DNA from: Verrucomicrobiales bacterium
Lineage (GTDB): Bacteria > Verrucomicrobiota > Verrucomicrobiia > Limisphaerales > Palsa-1400
NCBI GenBank assembly: GCA_003140095.1
Contig: PLIU01000267.1
Location: forward strand, 1-41,818
Direction: 5' to 3'
DNA: 41,818 nt
Translations under genes and position numbers: made by a program
Notes under the pieces: generated by a model
Seen by the model: the letters and a program-made list of their open reading frames with translations, nothing else
Told to the model about the DNA's origin: nothing
The model's database searches: none
Part shown: positions 35,461-41,818 of the stretch, in pieces
Layout: each line of letters opens with the position of its first letter
How positions within the stretch are numbered: position 1 is the stretch's first letter

Positions 35461-35465
35461 CTCAG

Positions 35466-36116
35466 GACTTGACGATCGAGTTCTGGATGAACTTGGATGG
35501 CGTCGACACTGACTACGGCATGCCCGTGGCACGCGGGGATCCTAATTCACCTTGGACGATCTTCCAAATGTATGCCGATGATAACACAGGCAACTATCCC
35601 GAGCATAGTGACTGGGGGAATTCGGGGGGCCAGATGGGCAGCCTGTCTAACATTGACCAGTAAGGTGCGGCAACACCGGCGGCCAACCGGCCTTTGAACA
35701 TTTATGTAAAAAACCCGGCGGTGTTCCAATGTCCCTCCGACAAAGGGGATGCCTACTATCCCACGGTGTTCAATTGCTTCCAGGATTATGGCAATAGTTA
35801 CCCGGTTCAATGGGGTATTGATAGCTGGGGAGTGCAACATGTCGATGGGGTTCTCGGGGCGCCACCGGGCTTGGAGGGCGCTTCGATTTCCAGCAAAACT
35901 GTGGCCCTAAAACCTGCTACCAATGTTATTCACGGCGACTGGCCTTGGCAGGGCAACAGAAGTGACACAACGCCTCAAGACCTATGGCACGATTTCAGCG
36001 GGCGACGCGGCCAGAATATGCTCTTTGGGGATGCGCAAGCGTTGTATTATCATATTCCCGCAACCATAGACTTTTGGGGTGGGCTTGCGCCTGATATAAA
36101 CTTTACTTGGTGGTAG
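35466..36116 (+). pseudogene. LamG fragment joined to prepilin-like ectodomain, with an internal stop
   Basis: One reading frame runs from about 35454 to 36116 with a single TAA at 35661-35663. The first part, TIEFWMNLDGVDTDYG, looks like a LamG strand. Then WTIFQMYADDNTGNYPEHSD and, after the stop, NRPLNIYVKNPAVFQCPSDK, VIHGDWPWQGNRSDTTPQDL and NMLFGDAQALYYHIPA match the ectodomain of the prepilin-like proteins in this window, especially the one at 15412. The N-terminal leader and hydrophobic helix are lost. A fusion between two gene pieces plus a stop codon means it is not functional, unless the stop is read through, for which there is no evidence. Confidence 0.7.
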
Positions 36117-36251
36117 GGGTCAACGAAAAACAACAACCCGGACTTACTCCTACTCCCTTGGTCAAACTTTCGCCTTGCATGGGGAACCGGAACCATGGCA
36201 TTGATTGGCCAACGGCAAACACAACTATTTCTTAATACTTCCATCATACCT

Positions 36252-36983
36252 ATGAAAAAGCATCTCCTCCTGCTGGCATCCCTCATGGCCGGGTTCAGCA
36301 TGGTCACGGCTCGCGCGCAACCCGGGCCGCCACCGGGGCCGAATTGGGATGGCGCCATGGCCAAACTTTTCGGCGACAACCCCGGCTTCACCGCCACCAT
36401 GGAATTTCATTTCAGCCGCGCTGCCGGCCAGGAAATAACCATGCCGGGCAAGATCGCCCATTTGGAGGGCAAAGCCCGCTTTGAGATGGATATGTCGAAC
36501 ATGCAAGGCGGCTTCGTGTCGCCGCAAGCCGCCGCGCACATGAAGCAGATGGGCATGACCAAGATGTTCTCGATCACGCGCCGCGACCTGAAAATCATTT
36601 ATATGGTCTATCCAGACATGAAGGCTTACACGGAAATGCCGATTCGCGAAACGAACGCGCCCGCGTCGGAGTACAAAGCAGAGGTGACCAAGCTGGGCGA
36701 GGAGACCATCAACGGGCACGATTGCATCAAGAACAAGGTGGTCGTAACCTGCCCGGATGGCTCCACGCGCGAGTCAACCCTCTGGAACGCACCCGACCTG
36801 AACAAGTTTCCGATCAAGATTCAATTGGCGTCCAAAGAGGGCAGAGCCATGATCCTGCTTTTCAATGATGTGAAGCTGGAAAAGCCCGACGCCGCCATGT
36901 TCGATCCCCCCGCCGATTTCACGAAATACGACAGCATGATGAGCTTGATGATGAGCCGCGCCCGGGGCGTGCCGCCGCAGTAA
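36252..36983 (+). CDS. Secreted DUF4412-like protein
   Basis: A 243-residue product with a signal peptide (MKKHLLLLASLMAGFSMVTA, cut near ARAQP). The body has beta strands ATMEFHFSR, KIAHLEGKARFEMDMSN and the segment RDLKIIYMVYPDMKAYTEMP, followed by TKLGEETINGHDCIKNKVVV and AAMFDPPADFTKYDSM. That is the pattern of DUF4412, a LolA/LppX-like lipoprotein-localisation fold, but no function is proven. The start ATG 36252 is chosen over the in-frame ATG at 36195, which lies before the signal peptide. It is convergent with a secreted protein, five bases apart, so the two share an end region with no visible terminator. Confidence 0.75.
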   Translation: MKKHLLLLASLMAGFSMVTARAQPGPPPGPNWDGAMAKLFGDNPGFTATMEFHFSRAAGQEITMPGKIAHLEGKARFEMDMSNMQGGFVSPQAAAHMKQMGMTKMFSITRRDLKIIYMVYPDMKAYTEMPIRETNAPASEYKAEVTKLGEETINGHDCIKNKVVVTCPDGSTRESTLWNAPDLNKFPIKIQLASKEGRAMILLFNDVKLEKPDAAMFDPPADFTKYDSMMSLMMSRARGVPPQ

Positions 36984-36988
36984 CGGGC

Positions 36989-37459
36989 TTAATTCTTGCT
37001 GATGACCGTGTTGGCGTCGCCCGCTTTGGCGTCGTCAGAGCGCAGGCCGACGAACCACGCGGTATCATGCTTGCTGTCGCCGCCCCACACCAGCCACTTG
37101 GGAGGCGTTAGCGTCTCCACCCTTTGATCCACCGGCTTGCCTTCGCCGATGCAACTGATCTCCACGCGGGACCCGCCGAGGTTCTTGATGCGAATCGTGC
37201 AGTGATCGCTCATTTTCAAGTCTTGGGTCTTGTTGAGCGGAATGCTGGCGGTTTGGTTGGTGATCTCGAAATAATTCTTCCATTTGAGCATTCCATGCAG
37301 CTTGGCGGCCAATTCCGCATCCACCGGCTTGCAGTTGGGTCCGCCTTTCTCGTCGTTGGTGCCCCACACCAGATGGGCTTCCAGCTTCATGTCACCAGCG
37401 CTGGCGGCGGCGGCGGCGAGAAGGAACGTCGATAATAGAACACGGGTGGCGCTACGCAT
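36989..37459 (-). CDS. Small secreted protein of unknown function
   Basis: A 156-residue product with a signal peptide (RVLLSTFLLAAAAASAGDMK, cut near ASA). The mature part has few cysteines, strand-rich sequence and GGPNCKPVDAELAAKLHGML followed by KNYFEITNQTASIPLNK. I do not recognise a family. It lies 23 bp after the anti-sigma-like gene on the same strand, so it is probably the third gene of the sigma-factor operon. That suggests a periplasmic or envelope stress role, or a partner or client of the membrane anti-sigma. Confidence 0.65.
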   Translation of the reverse strand: MRSATRVLLSTFLLAAAAASAGDMKLEAHLVWGTNDEKGGPNCKPVDAELAAKLHGMLKWKNYFEITNQTASIPLNKTQDLKMSDHCTIRIKNLGGSRVEISCIGEGKPVDQRVETLTPPKWLVWGGDSKHDTAWFVGLRSDDAKAGDANTVISKN

Positions 37460-37482
37460 AAAAATAACTTCTAACTCACGGC

Positions 37483-38013
37483 TTATTGCAAGTCAATCAC
37501 GGTTCCGGGTTCATCCTCGTAACGGATGCTTTTTTGGGCTGCCTGGTCCACCTTCGCCGGGCTGTTGTCTTGCAGCCAGACTACGGTCATTTGGGCGGAC
37601 TGGTCGTGAAAGGTCACCGCTTCCATTCCTTCGCCGGTGGAGGAGATTTCATCAAAGGCCGGAGACCCGCTTCGCACGACTGCCATCAGCAGCATACAGG
37701 CCAGCGCAGCCATCCCGGTCAGCGGCAACATGTATTTGCGCAAGCGGGCATACCATGGCAGTCCTCGGCTGCGGCGCACGCCGGCTTCGCGCTGAATTTG
37801 GCGTTGGATTTTGCTCCAGTAGAATTCCCGGCTTTCACCCAGAGCGACGGCCGTCTCATGGCGGAACATGGCTTTCTTGACGCAGCCCAATTCCGCCGCC
37901 AGCGCGGCAGCCTCGGAGTCACGGGCGATCCACTCGCCCATCCGCCGGGCTTCATGGTCCGGCAATTCTCCGTCCAGCCACGCCTGAACCTTCAACTCCA
38001 ATTCATTTTTCAT
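37483..38013 (-). CDS. Anti-sigma factor-like single-pass membrane protein
   Basis: A 176-residue protein starting MKNELELKVQAWLDGELPDH. The N-terminal cytoplasmic part is helical, resembling anti-sigma domains but without the HxxxCxxC zinc motif. A membrane helix lies at about residues 95-113 (MLPLTGMAALACMLLMAV). The periplasmic tail has EAVTFHDQSAQMTVVWLQDN and an acidic end. ATG 38013 overlaps the sigma stop as ATGA. The position directly after an ECF sigma and the topology are the standard basis for calling the cognate anti-sigma. It would hold the sigma inactive until an envelope signal. Confidence 0.8.
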   Translation of the reverse strand: MKNELELKVQAWLDGELPDHEARRMGEWIARDSEAAALAAELGCVKKAMFRHETAVALGESREFYWSKIQRQIQREAGVRRSRGLPWYARLRKYMLPLTGMAALACMLLMAVVRSGSPAFDEISSTGEGMEAVTFHDQSAQMTVVWLQDNSPAKVDQAAQKSIRYEDEPGTVIDLQ

Positions 38014-38609
38014 TCTGAGCCTTCTCTTCTTAATCCTGCCAGCAACGACGCCATTCGGCGCCGCGCGTAAAACAACCGGGACATCACCGTTCCGATCGAG
38101 CACTTCATCCGTGCTGCGATTTCCTTATACTCCAATTCCTCAAATTCATGCAGGACCAGCACTGTCCGATGTTCGTGCGACAATTGCGCCAGCGCCCGGT
38201 CGATCCGCTCCCGTAATTCCACCCGTTCCAATCCGGCCGTAGGATTGGGATTATCCACCGGCATCTGCCGTTCGACCCCGCCGTCCTCTTCCATTGCTTC
38301 AATCGACTCGGCCCGCTGCCGTTTCTGTTTGCGCAACTGGTCCAGGCACAAATTGATGACGATTCGCGTCATCCAGGTAACGAAACTGGAATCGCCTTGA
38401 AATTGCGCCAGCCTTTGCCACCCCTTCACCCATGCATCTTGGGAAAGATCAAGCGCCTCTTCCTCATGGCGCATCATGCTATAAGCGCGCGCATAAATTT
38501 TATCCCGATGCCGCGCCACCAATTCCTCGAATGACGTCAAATCGCCTTTTTGCGCCATCCGCACCAAGTCTGTCTCCGACCAAGCCGACTTATCAGGGTC
38601 CGTTGACAT
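38010..38609 (-). CDS. ECF-subfamily RNA polymerase sigma factor
   Basis: A 199-residue sigma factor (MSTDPDKSAWSETDLVRMAQ). Region 2 spans about 20-90, with SFEELVARHRDKIYARAYSM and ALDLSQDAWVKGWQRL. Region 4 spans about 135-190, with IDRALAQLSHEHRTVLVLHE, EELEYKEIAARMKCSIGTVM and SRLFYARRRMASLLAG, which form the -35-binding helix-turn-helix. No region 1 or 3 is present, as expected for ECF (RpoE-like). It is co-translated with the membrane anti-sigma downstream. A weak resemblance of the sequence at 38633-38644 to the TetR-type palindromes is noted but treated as chance. Confidence 0.92.
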   Translation of the reverse strand: MSTDPDKSAWSETDLVRMAQKGDLTSFEELVARHRDKIYARAYSMMRHEEEALDLSQDAWVKGWQRLAQFQGDSSFVTWMTRIVINLCLDQLRKQKRQRAESIEAMEEDGGVERQMPVDNPNPTAGLERVELRERIDRALAQLSHEHRTVLVLHEFEELEYKEIAARMKCSIGTVMSRLFYARRRMASLLAGLRREGSE

Positions 38610-38648
38610 AGGATTGGACGGGGCAGGGTGGAAACTATTCAGTCAAAC

Positions 38649-39323
38649 TCACGATCGCCCTTTGGTACTCGGCAGCCGCCCAAGAATGCGCGTATCCCGT
38701 TGACAGGCAACGTCTAAAGCGCGGGCAAAGGCCTTGAAAAGCGCCTCGGCGATGTGGTGGGGTTCATCCCCGTAGAGCAATTCCAGGTGCAGATTGCACC
38801 GGCCTTCGTTGGCGAAGGCCTGGAAGAACTCCCGCGCCAAGCCAAACCGGAAGGACGACGAAGCATCCTGAGTCTTCTCCTCCGCTGTGATTTTTTGGTG
38901 GGCCGCCGCCTGCAAGCCGCGCCAAACCAGATGCGGGCGCCCCCCAAAATCGACCACGCACCGCGCCAGGCATTCATCCATCGGCACATAGGCTTCGCCG
39001 GTGAATGGATTGCGGGGATCGAAGCCAGTTCCATACCGTCGCATCCCCTTTTTATCCCCAAGTGCCTGCGAAAAGGCCTGTCCCAACACCAACCCGCAAT
39101 CCTCCACCGTGTGGTGGGCATCAACCGCCAAGTCCCCCTGGCAGCGCAAATTCAAATCCATGGTGGCGTGCTTGGCCAGGAGCGTCAGCATGTGATCGAA
39201 AAACGGCACGCCGGTTCGCACCGACGCTTTGCCCGCGCCGTCGAGAATCAGCGTCGCAATGATCCTCGTTTCCCGGGTCACGCGCCGAATGGTGGCCTGA
39301 CGTTTTTTCATTGTGCCATTCAT
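38649..39323 (-). CDS. hisB: Imidazoleglycerol-phosphate dehydratase
   Basis: A 224-residue enzyme of histidine biosynthesis that dehydrates imidazole-glycerol phosphate to imidazole-acetol phosphate. Metal-binding motifs are FFDHMLTLLAKHATMDL, DAHHTVEDCGLVLGQAF and EPHHIAEALFKAFARAL; PMDECLARCVVDFGGRPHLV is also conserved. It is monofunctional, with no HAD phosphatase part. Extra residues occur around QAAAHQKITAEEKTQDASSS and before PMDE (NPFTGEAYV), compared with the about 195-residue norm. ATG 39323 follows GGAAAG; ATG 39311 is an alternative. No other his gene is in the window, so histidine genes are dispersed. Confidence 0.93.
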   Translation of the reverse strand: MNGTMKKRQATIRRVTRETRIIATLILDGAGKASVRTGVPFFDHMLTLLAKHATMDLNLRCQGDLAVDAHHTVEDCGLVLGQAFSQALGDKKGMRRYGTGFDPRNPFTGEAYVPMDECLARCVVDFGGRPHLVWRGLQAAAHQKITAEEKTQDASSSFRFGLAREFFQAFANEGRCNLHLELLYGDEPHHIAEALFKAFARALDVACQRDTRILGRLPSTKGRS

Positions 39324-39468
39324 TAAACGGCTTCTTTCCGAGAAAACAAAGCGCAATTCTTGGCTTTGCCGCGCCATTCGGCAACTTCACGCATGAGACG
39401 ATCCCGATTCAATTCCTATGCCCAAACATGCTTAGGCAACCTCGTCGCGGAGCGTTCGAACTAGAAAG

Positions 39469-39497
39469 TTGACATTCGTCGCAAATGAGACTATAAG
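39469..39497 (+). promoter_or_regulatory. Sigma-70-type promoter of the antitoxin-toxin operon
   Basis: TTGACA (39469-39474) and TATAAG (39492-39497) are separated by exactly 17 bases. Only nine bases separate TATAAG from the antitoxin ATG at 39507, so the transcript should begin at or within a few bases of the start codon. There is no Shine-Dalgarno sequence in that space. Confidence 0.75.
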
Positions 39498-39511
39498 ACA
39501 TATCAAATGAG
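39482..39511 (+). repeat. Direct repeats CAAATGAG flanking the antitoxin promoter -10 and start codon
   Basis: CAAATGAG occurs at 39482-39489 and 39504-39511, with starts 22 bases apart (about two helical turns). They bracket the -10 hexamer, and the second copy contains the ATG. This is a plausible binding pattern for the Xre-like antitoxin. Confidence 0.5.
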
Positions 39512-40028
39512 TCGGACATCGACAAAGCAAGCGTTGCACGGAGTTCAAGGCAAACTGGAGGTCGGGGAATCTGGTGGCCTGGCTGCCGGGTTATCCGGCG
39601 GAGGCGTGGTCAACTTTTGTGTTCGTCATCCAACCGGAAAAATCGCAGCCTCGGCTTTTACCGCGTCCCAACTGATCGGAGTGATTCAAGCAGGCCTGCC
39701 GGTTCAGGAGTTGAAGGACTTGCAGGCCAGCCTTGCCGTGCCGATGGATCAACTTGTCCCCATGCTCGGCATTTCGAAAGCTACGCTCCATCGCCGGATA
39801 GCTGGCGGAAGGCTGGGACCGGCCGAATCCGGCCGCGTCGTGCGCTTCGCCCGGCTGATGGGCAAAGCGGTCGAGGTAATGGAGTCCGAGAAAGACGCCC
39901 GCCGATGGCTGACCTCGCCTCAATTCGGGTTGGGCGGTGCTGTGCCACTCGAGTACGCCGAGACCGAAGTGGGTGCGCGCGAAGTCGAGGACTTGCTGGG
40001 TCGAATTGAATTCGGAGTTTACTCCTGA
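39507..40028 (+). CDS. Xre/MbcA/ParS-type (DUF2384) antitoxin
   Basis: A 173-residue protein. The middle part, VPMDQLVPMLGISKATLHRR, is the small helix-turn-helix of the Xre-like antitoxins of RES toxins. The C-terminal AVEVMESEKDARRWLTSPQF followed by a nearby GAVPLEY matches the toxin-binding DUF2384/ParS domain (usual W-L-x3-N/Q...G-G-x-x-P-L). It is followed by a RES toxin gene with one base shared (TGATG), a standard antitoxin-toxin order. It binds and neutralises the toxin and most likely represses its own promoter. The N-terminal 50 residues are unusual for the family. The promoter geometry leaves almost no leader. Confidence 0.85.
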   Translation: MSRTSTKQALHGVQGKLEVGESGGLAAGLSGGGVVNFCVRHPTGKIAASAFTASQLIGVIQAGLPVQELKDLQASLAVPMDQLVPMLGISKATLHRRIAGGRLGPAESGRVVRFARLMGKAVEVMESEKDARRWLTSPQFGLGGAVPLEYAETEVGAREVEDLLGRIEFGVYS

Positions 40029-40486
40029 TGCCCGATGCCTGGCGCATCGTGAAGGAAAAGCACGCCACTGTGGCGTTTTCTGGCGAAGGCGCGGCGAAGA
40101 GCGGTGGGCGTTGGAACTCGCGGGGCGTGCCGGTCGTTTACACCAGTAGCACCAAATCTCTGGCCGCGCTCGAAAGCCTTGTTCATCTGATCCCGCCGGT
40201 GCGTTTCAAGTATGTCGCCATTCACATCAAATTTGACGACGCACTCGTTGAGATCGTGGCTCCCACATCTCTTCCTTCAGACTGGCAGGTGGAACCGCCG
40301 TCGCCCTCCAGCCAGCGGGTCGGCGTTGCCTGGGTGCTGGCAGCGCGGTCGGCGGTGCTCGCGCTGCCAAGCGTGATCGTTTCGGGAGAACTCAATTTCC
40401 TGCTCAATCCGGCGCATCGCGACTTCAAAAAAATCACCATCGGCAAGCCAGAGAGATTTACGTTCGATTCGCGCCTGCTCACCTAA
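40028..40486 (+). CDS. RES-domain toxin (NAD+-degrading family)
   Basis: A 152-residue protein. The RES domain pattern is visible: GEGAAKSGGRWNSRGVPVVY (Arg and Tyr region), SLAALESLVHL, and late SGELNFLLNPAHRDFKKITI, with the Ser/Asn-rich motif typical of the C-terminal part. RES toxins such as MbcT of Mycobacterium consume NAD+ and arrest growth when free of antitoxin. The gene starts at ATG 40028 within the antitoxin stop, so production is coupled. It appears full length. The family call is from motifs and gene order. Confidence 0.85.
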   Translation: MPDAWRIVKEKHATVAFSGEGAAKSGGRWNSRGVPVVYTSSTKSLAALESLVHLIPPVRFKYVAIHIKFDDALVEIVAPTSLPSDWQVEPPSPSSQRVGVAWVLAARSAVLALPSVIVSGELNFLLNPAHRDFKKITIGKPERFTFDSRLLT

Positions 40487-40496
40487 AGCCATCCGC

Positions 40497-41429
40497 TTAA
40501 TTCCCCTGGAGCGCCAAAAAACGTTCCGCATCGATGGCGGCGGCGCAGCCGGTGCCGGCCGCAGTGATGGCTTGCCGATAGATGTGGTCGGCGCAATCGC
40601 CCGCAACAAAGACGCCGGGAATGTTCGTGGCCGTGCCCTTGCGTGGGAGGATGTAGCCGTTTTCATCCATGTCCAGGACACCTTTGAAAAGGTGCGTGTT
40701 GGGAACGTGCCCGATGGCGACAAAGACGCCGGCGCACGGCAGCAGACTCTCCGCGCCGGTCTTGAGATTCCGCAGGCGCACGCCGGTGACCTTGTCCAAC
40801 TTGCAATCAAGTATCTCCGTCACCTCCGTATCCCAGACCGGCTTGATTTTTTCATGGCTCAGGACCCGCTGGGCCATGATCTTGGAGGCCCGCAATGTGT
40901 CGCGGCGATGGACCAGACGGACTTCCGAGGCGAAGCGAGTCAAATGGAGGGCTTCCTCGCAGGCGGAATCGCCGCCGCCCACAACCACCAGCGTCTGATT
41001 GCGGAACATGGCCCACGCGCCGTCGCAGGTTGCGCAGAAGGTCACGCCTTTTTTCTCCAGCAACCCCTCGCTTACCAGGCCCAGGTGGCGGTGGCTTGAG
41101 CCGGTGGCGATGATGACGGTTTGCGTTTCGATTTTTTCACCATCCACGGTCAGGACAAACGGGCGCCGGGAAAGATCAGCCGCTTCCACCGCATGCAACG
41201 TTTTGACGCGCGCACCGAAGCGTTCGGCCTGCTTCTGCATGCGCACCATCAACTCGTAGCCGTCCACGCCCTCGGGAAAGCCCGGATAATTCTCCACCGT
41301 ACTGGTAGTGGTGAGCAAGCCGCCTGGCATCAAGCCGGTCAATACCAGCGGCGAGAGATTGGAACGCGCCGCGTAGATGGCGGCCGTAAGCCCCGCGCAG
41401 CCCGTGCCGATGATCACGACTTTTTCCAT
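40497..41429 (-). CDS. trxB: Thioredoxin reductase
   Basis: A 310-residue flavoenzyme that passes electrons from NADPH to thioredoxin. Motifs: the FAD Rossmann site VVIIGTGCAGLTAAIYAARS, the redox pair CATC in GVTFCATCDGAWAMF, the NADPH site VVVGGGDSACEEALHL, and GVFVAGDCADHIYRQAITAA at the C-terminus. ATG 41429 starts the FAD strand; the frame is open to 41453. No defect is seen. It is convergent with the RES toxin, with ten bases between the stops. A 138-bp gap separates it from the TPR-like gene end upstream. Confidence 0.95.
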   Translation of the reverse strand: MEKVVIIGTGCAGLTAAIYAARSNLSPLVLTGLMPGGLLTTTSTVENYPGFPEGVDGYELMVRMQKQAERFGARVKTLHAVEAADLSRRPFVLTVDGEKIETQTVIIATGSSHRHLGLVSEGLLEKKGVTFCATCDGAWAMFRNQTLVVVGGGDSACEEALHLTRFASEVRLVHRRDTLRASKIMAQRVLSHEKIKPVWDTEVTEILDCKLDKVTGVRLRNLKTGAESLLPCAGVFVAIGHVPNTHLFKGVLDMDENGYILPRKGTATNIPGVFVAGDCADHIYRQAITAAGTGCAAAIDAERFLALQGN

Positions 41430-41567
41430 AAAGGAGACGCAACGTAAGGCCAATCAGCGCACTTGGCAAGGCGGCGATGAACAGGCCTTGACGCGTGGGC
41501 TCAGGCGGCTGAACGCCGAGGATGCCCATGCGTTCCGGCGGGATTTTTTTTGCGCTGGGACCGGTCT

Positions 41568-41818
41568 TTAATCCGGCTCGGGCAAGTCGCCCTTCTTGTA
41601 GCTGTCGAGCGTTTTTTGAAGTTTGTCCTTGATGTCGTCACCGGCCTGCGCCACCGCCTTTTGCTGCAACGCAATCGCTTCCTCTTTGCTCCCTTTCATG
41701 AATTTGACCCGGGCCAGCGTGTCCATAAACATGCCCTTCTGGGCCGGTTCCTTGGCTCCGTCAACAGCGCGTTGGGCCATGGACTGCGCCAGGTTCAGGT
41801 CGGGGTGCTCAATGGATT
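41568..41818 (-). CDS. Tetratricopeptide-like protein, 3' end only
   Basis: The frame enters from beyond the right edge and ends at 41568. The visible part has helix pairs LNLAQSMAQRAVDGAKEPAQ, FMDTLARVKFMKGSKEEAIA and LQQKAVAQAGDDIKDKLQKT, which resemble TPR units near a C-terminus. Many thioredoxin-associated proteins of this phylum have such tails, but the N-terminal part is not in the window, so the full function is unknown. Confidence 0.6.
   Translation of the reverse strand, partial: SIEHPDLNLAQSMAQRAVDGAKEPAQKGMFMDTLARVKFMKGSKEEAIALQQKAVAQAGDDIKDKLQKTLDSYKKGDLPEPD

Noticed and set aside
35661..35663. Stop codon read-through or recoding in the prepilin-like frame
   Set aside because: The gene also lacks its leader and is fused to a LamG fragment next to a transposase remnant, so plain decay is the simpler reading.
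38649..39323. Bifunctional HisB (phosphatase-dehydratase)
   Set aside because: No HAD motif DxDx(T/V) precedes the dehydratase, and the gene is only about 224 codons, so it is monofunctional.
1..41818. CRISPR arrays, tRNA or rRNA genes
   Set aside because: No spaced identical repeats, cloverleaf with TTCGA-type arm, or conserved rRNA segments were seen by eye on either strand. A covariance search would be more sensitive.

Overview
The window is GC-rich bacterial DNA. It most likely comes from the Verrucomicrobiota (Pedosphaera/Limisphaera-like), an inference that rests on several traits: many one-off prepilin-like proteins with an [16 protein letters not shown] leader and a C-terminal DGH/DNH/DSH motif, a LamG/Ig/beta-strand-repeat surface protein ending in FYRLKF, XylR-type LacI-AraC regulators, and a rod-shape operon that runs into RNase G. 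I saw no rRNA, tRNA or CRISPR array.

Region 1 (1-3257) holds a decayed MacAB/HlyD-type efflux module. The adaptor has a 3' frameshift, and the ATPase is frameshifted in Walker A and lacks its 3' half. The ATPase remnant reads without a stop into an unrelated secreted-protein gene. Region 2 (3281-13483, minus strand) is a compact secreted glycan-degradation cluster. In transcription order it has a NahK-like sugar kinase, a GH36-like glycosidase, a DUF3472 protein, a second GH36-like glycosidase, a GH35 beta-galactosidase broken by a one-base slip in a C run, and a prepilin-like protein. The galactosidase-type enzymes and the kinase suggest use of a galactose- or hexosamine-containing glycan. 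Region 3 (13580-21847) has three more prepilin-like genes, a truncated AraC fragment running into a truncated sulfotransferase, an intact XylR-type regulator and a 1143-residue surface protein.

Region 4 (22047-25260) contains a Tat-exported PLP enzyme divergent from a TetR regulator, followed by a group 2 sigma-70 factor. Two nearly identical 23-bp palindromic elements (20 of 23 bases equal) lie before tetR/aminotransferase and before the sigma gene. They suggest that one TetR circuit controls its own gene, an exported enzyme and an alternative sigma factor. Region 5 (25285-27348) has fur and guaA. Region 6 (27564-35077) is the elongation operon mreB-mreC-mreD-mrdA-rodA-rng with overlapping or nearly touching genes.

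Region 7 (35078-36116) is a scar: an ISKra4-type transposase tail, a tandem 8-bp AT repeat, and a LamG/prepilin chimera interrupted by an in-frame stop. Region 8 (36252-39323) has a DUF4412-like secreted protein and a minus-strand sigma/anti-sigma/secreted-protein unit, next to hisB. Region 9 (39469-40486) is a Xre-type antitoxin/RES toxin pair with a near-consensus promoter that leaves almost no 5' leader. The window closes with trxB and the end of a TPR-like gene that runs off the edge.
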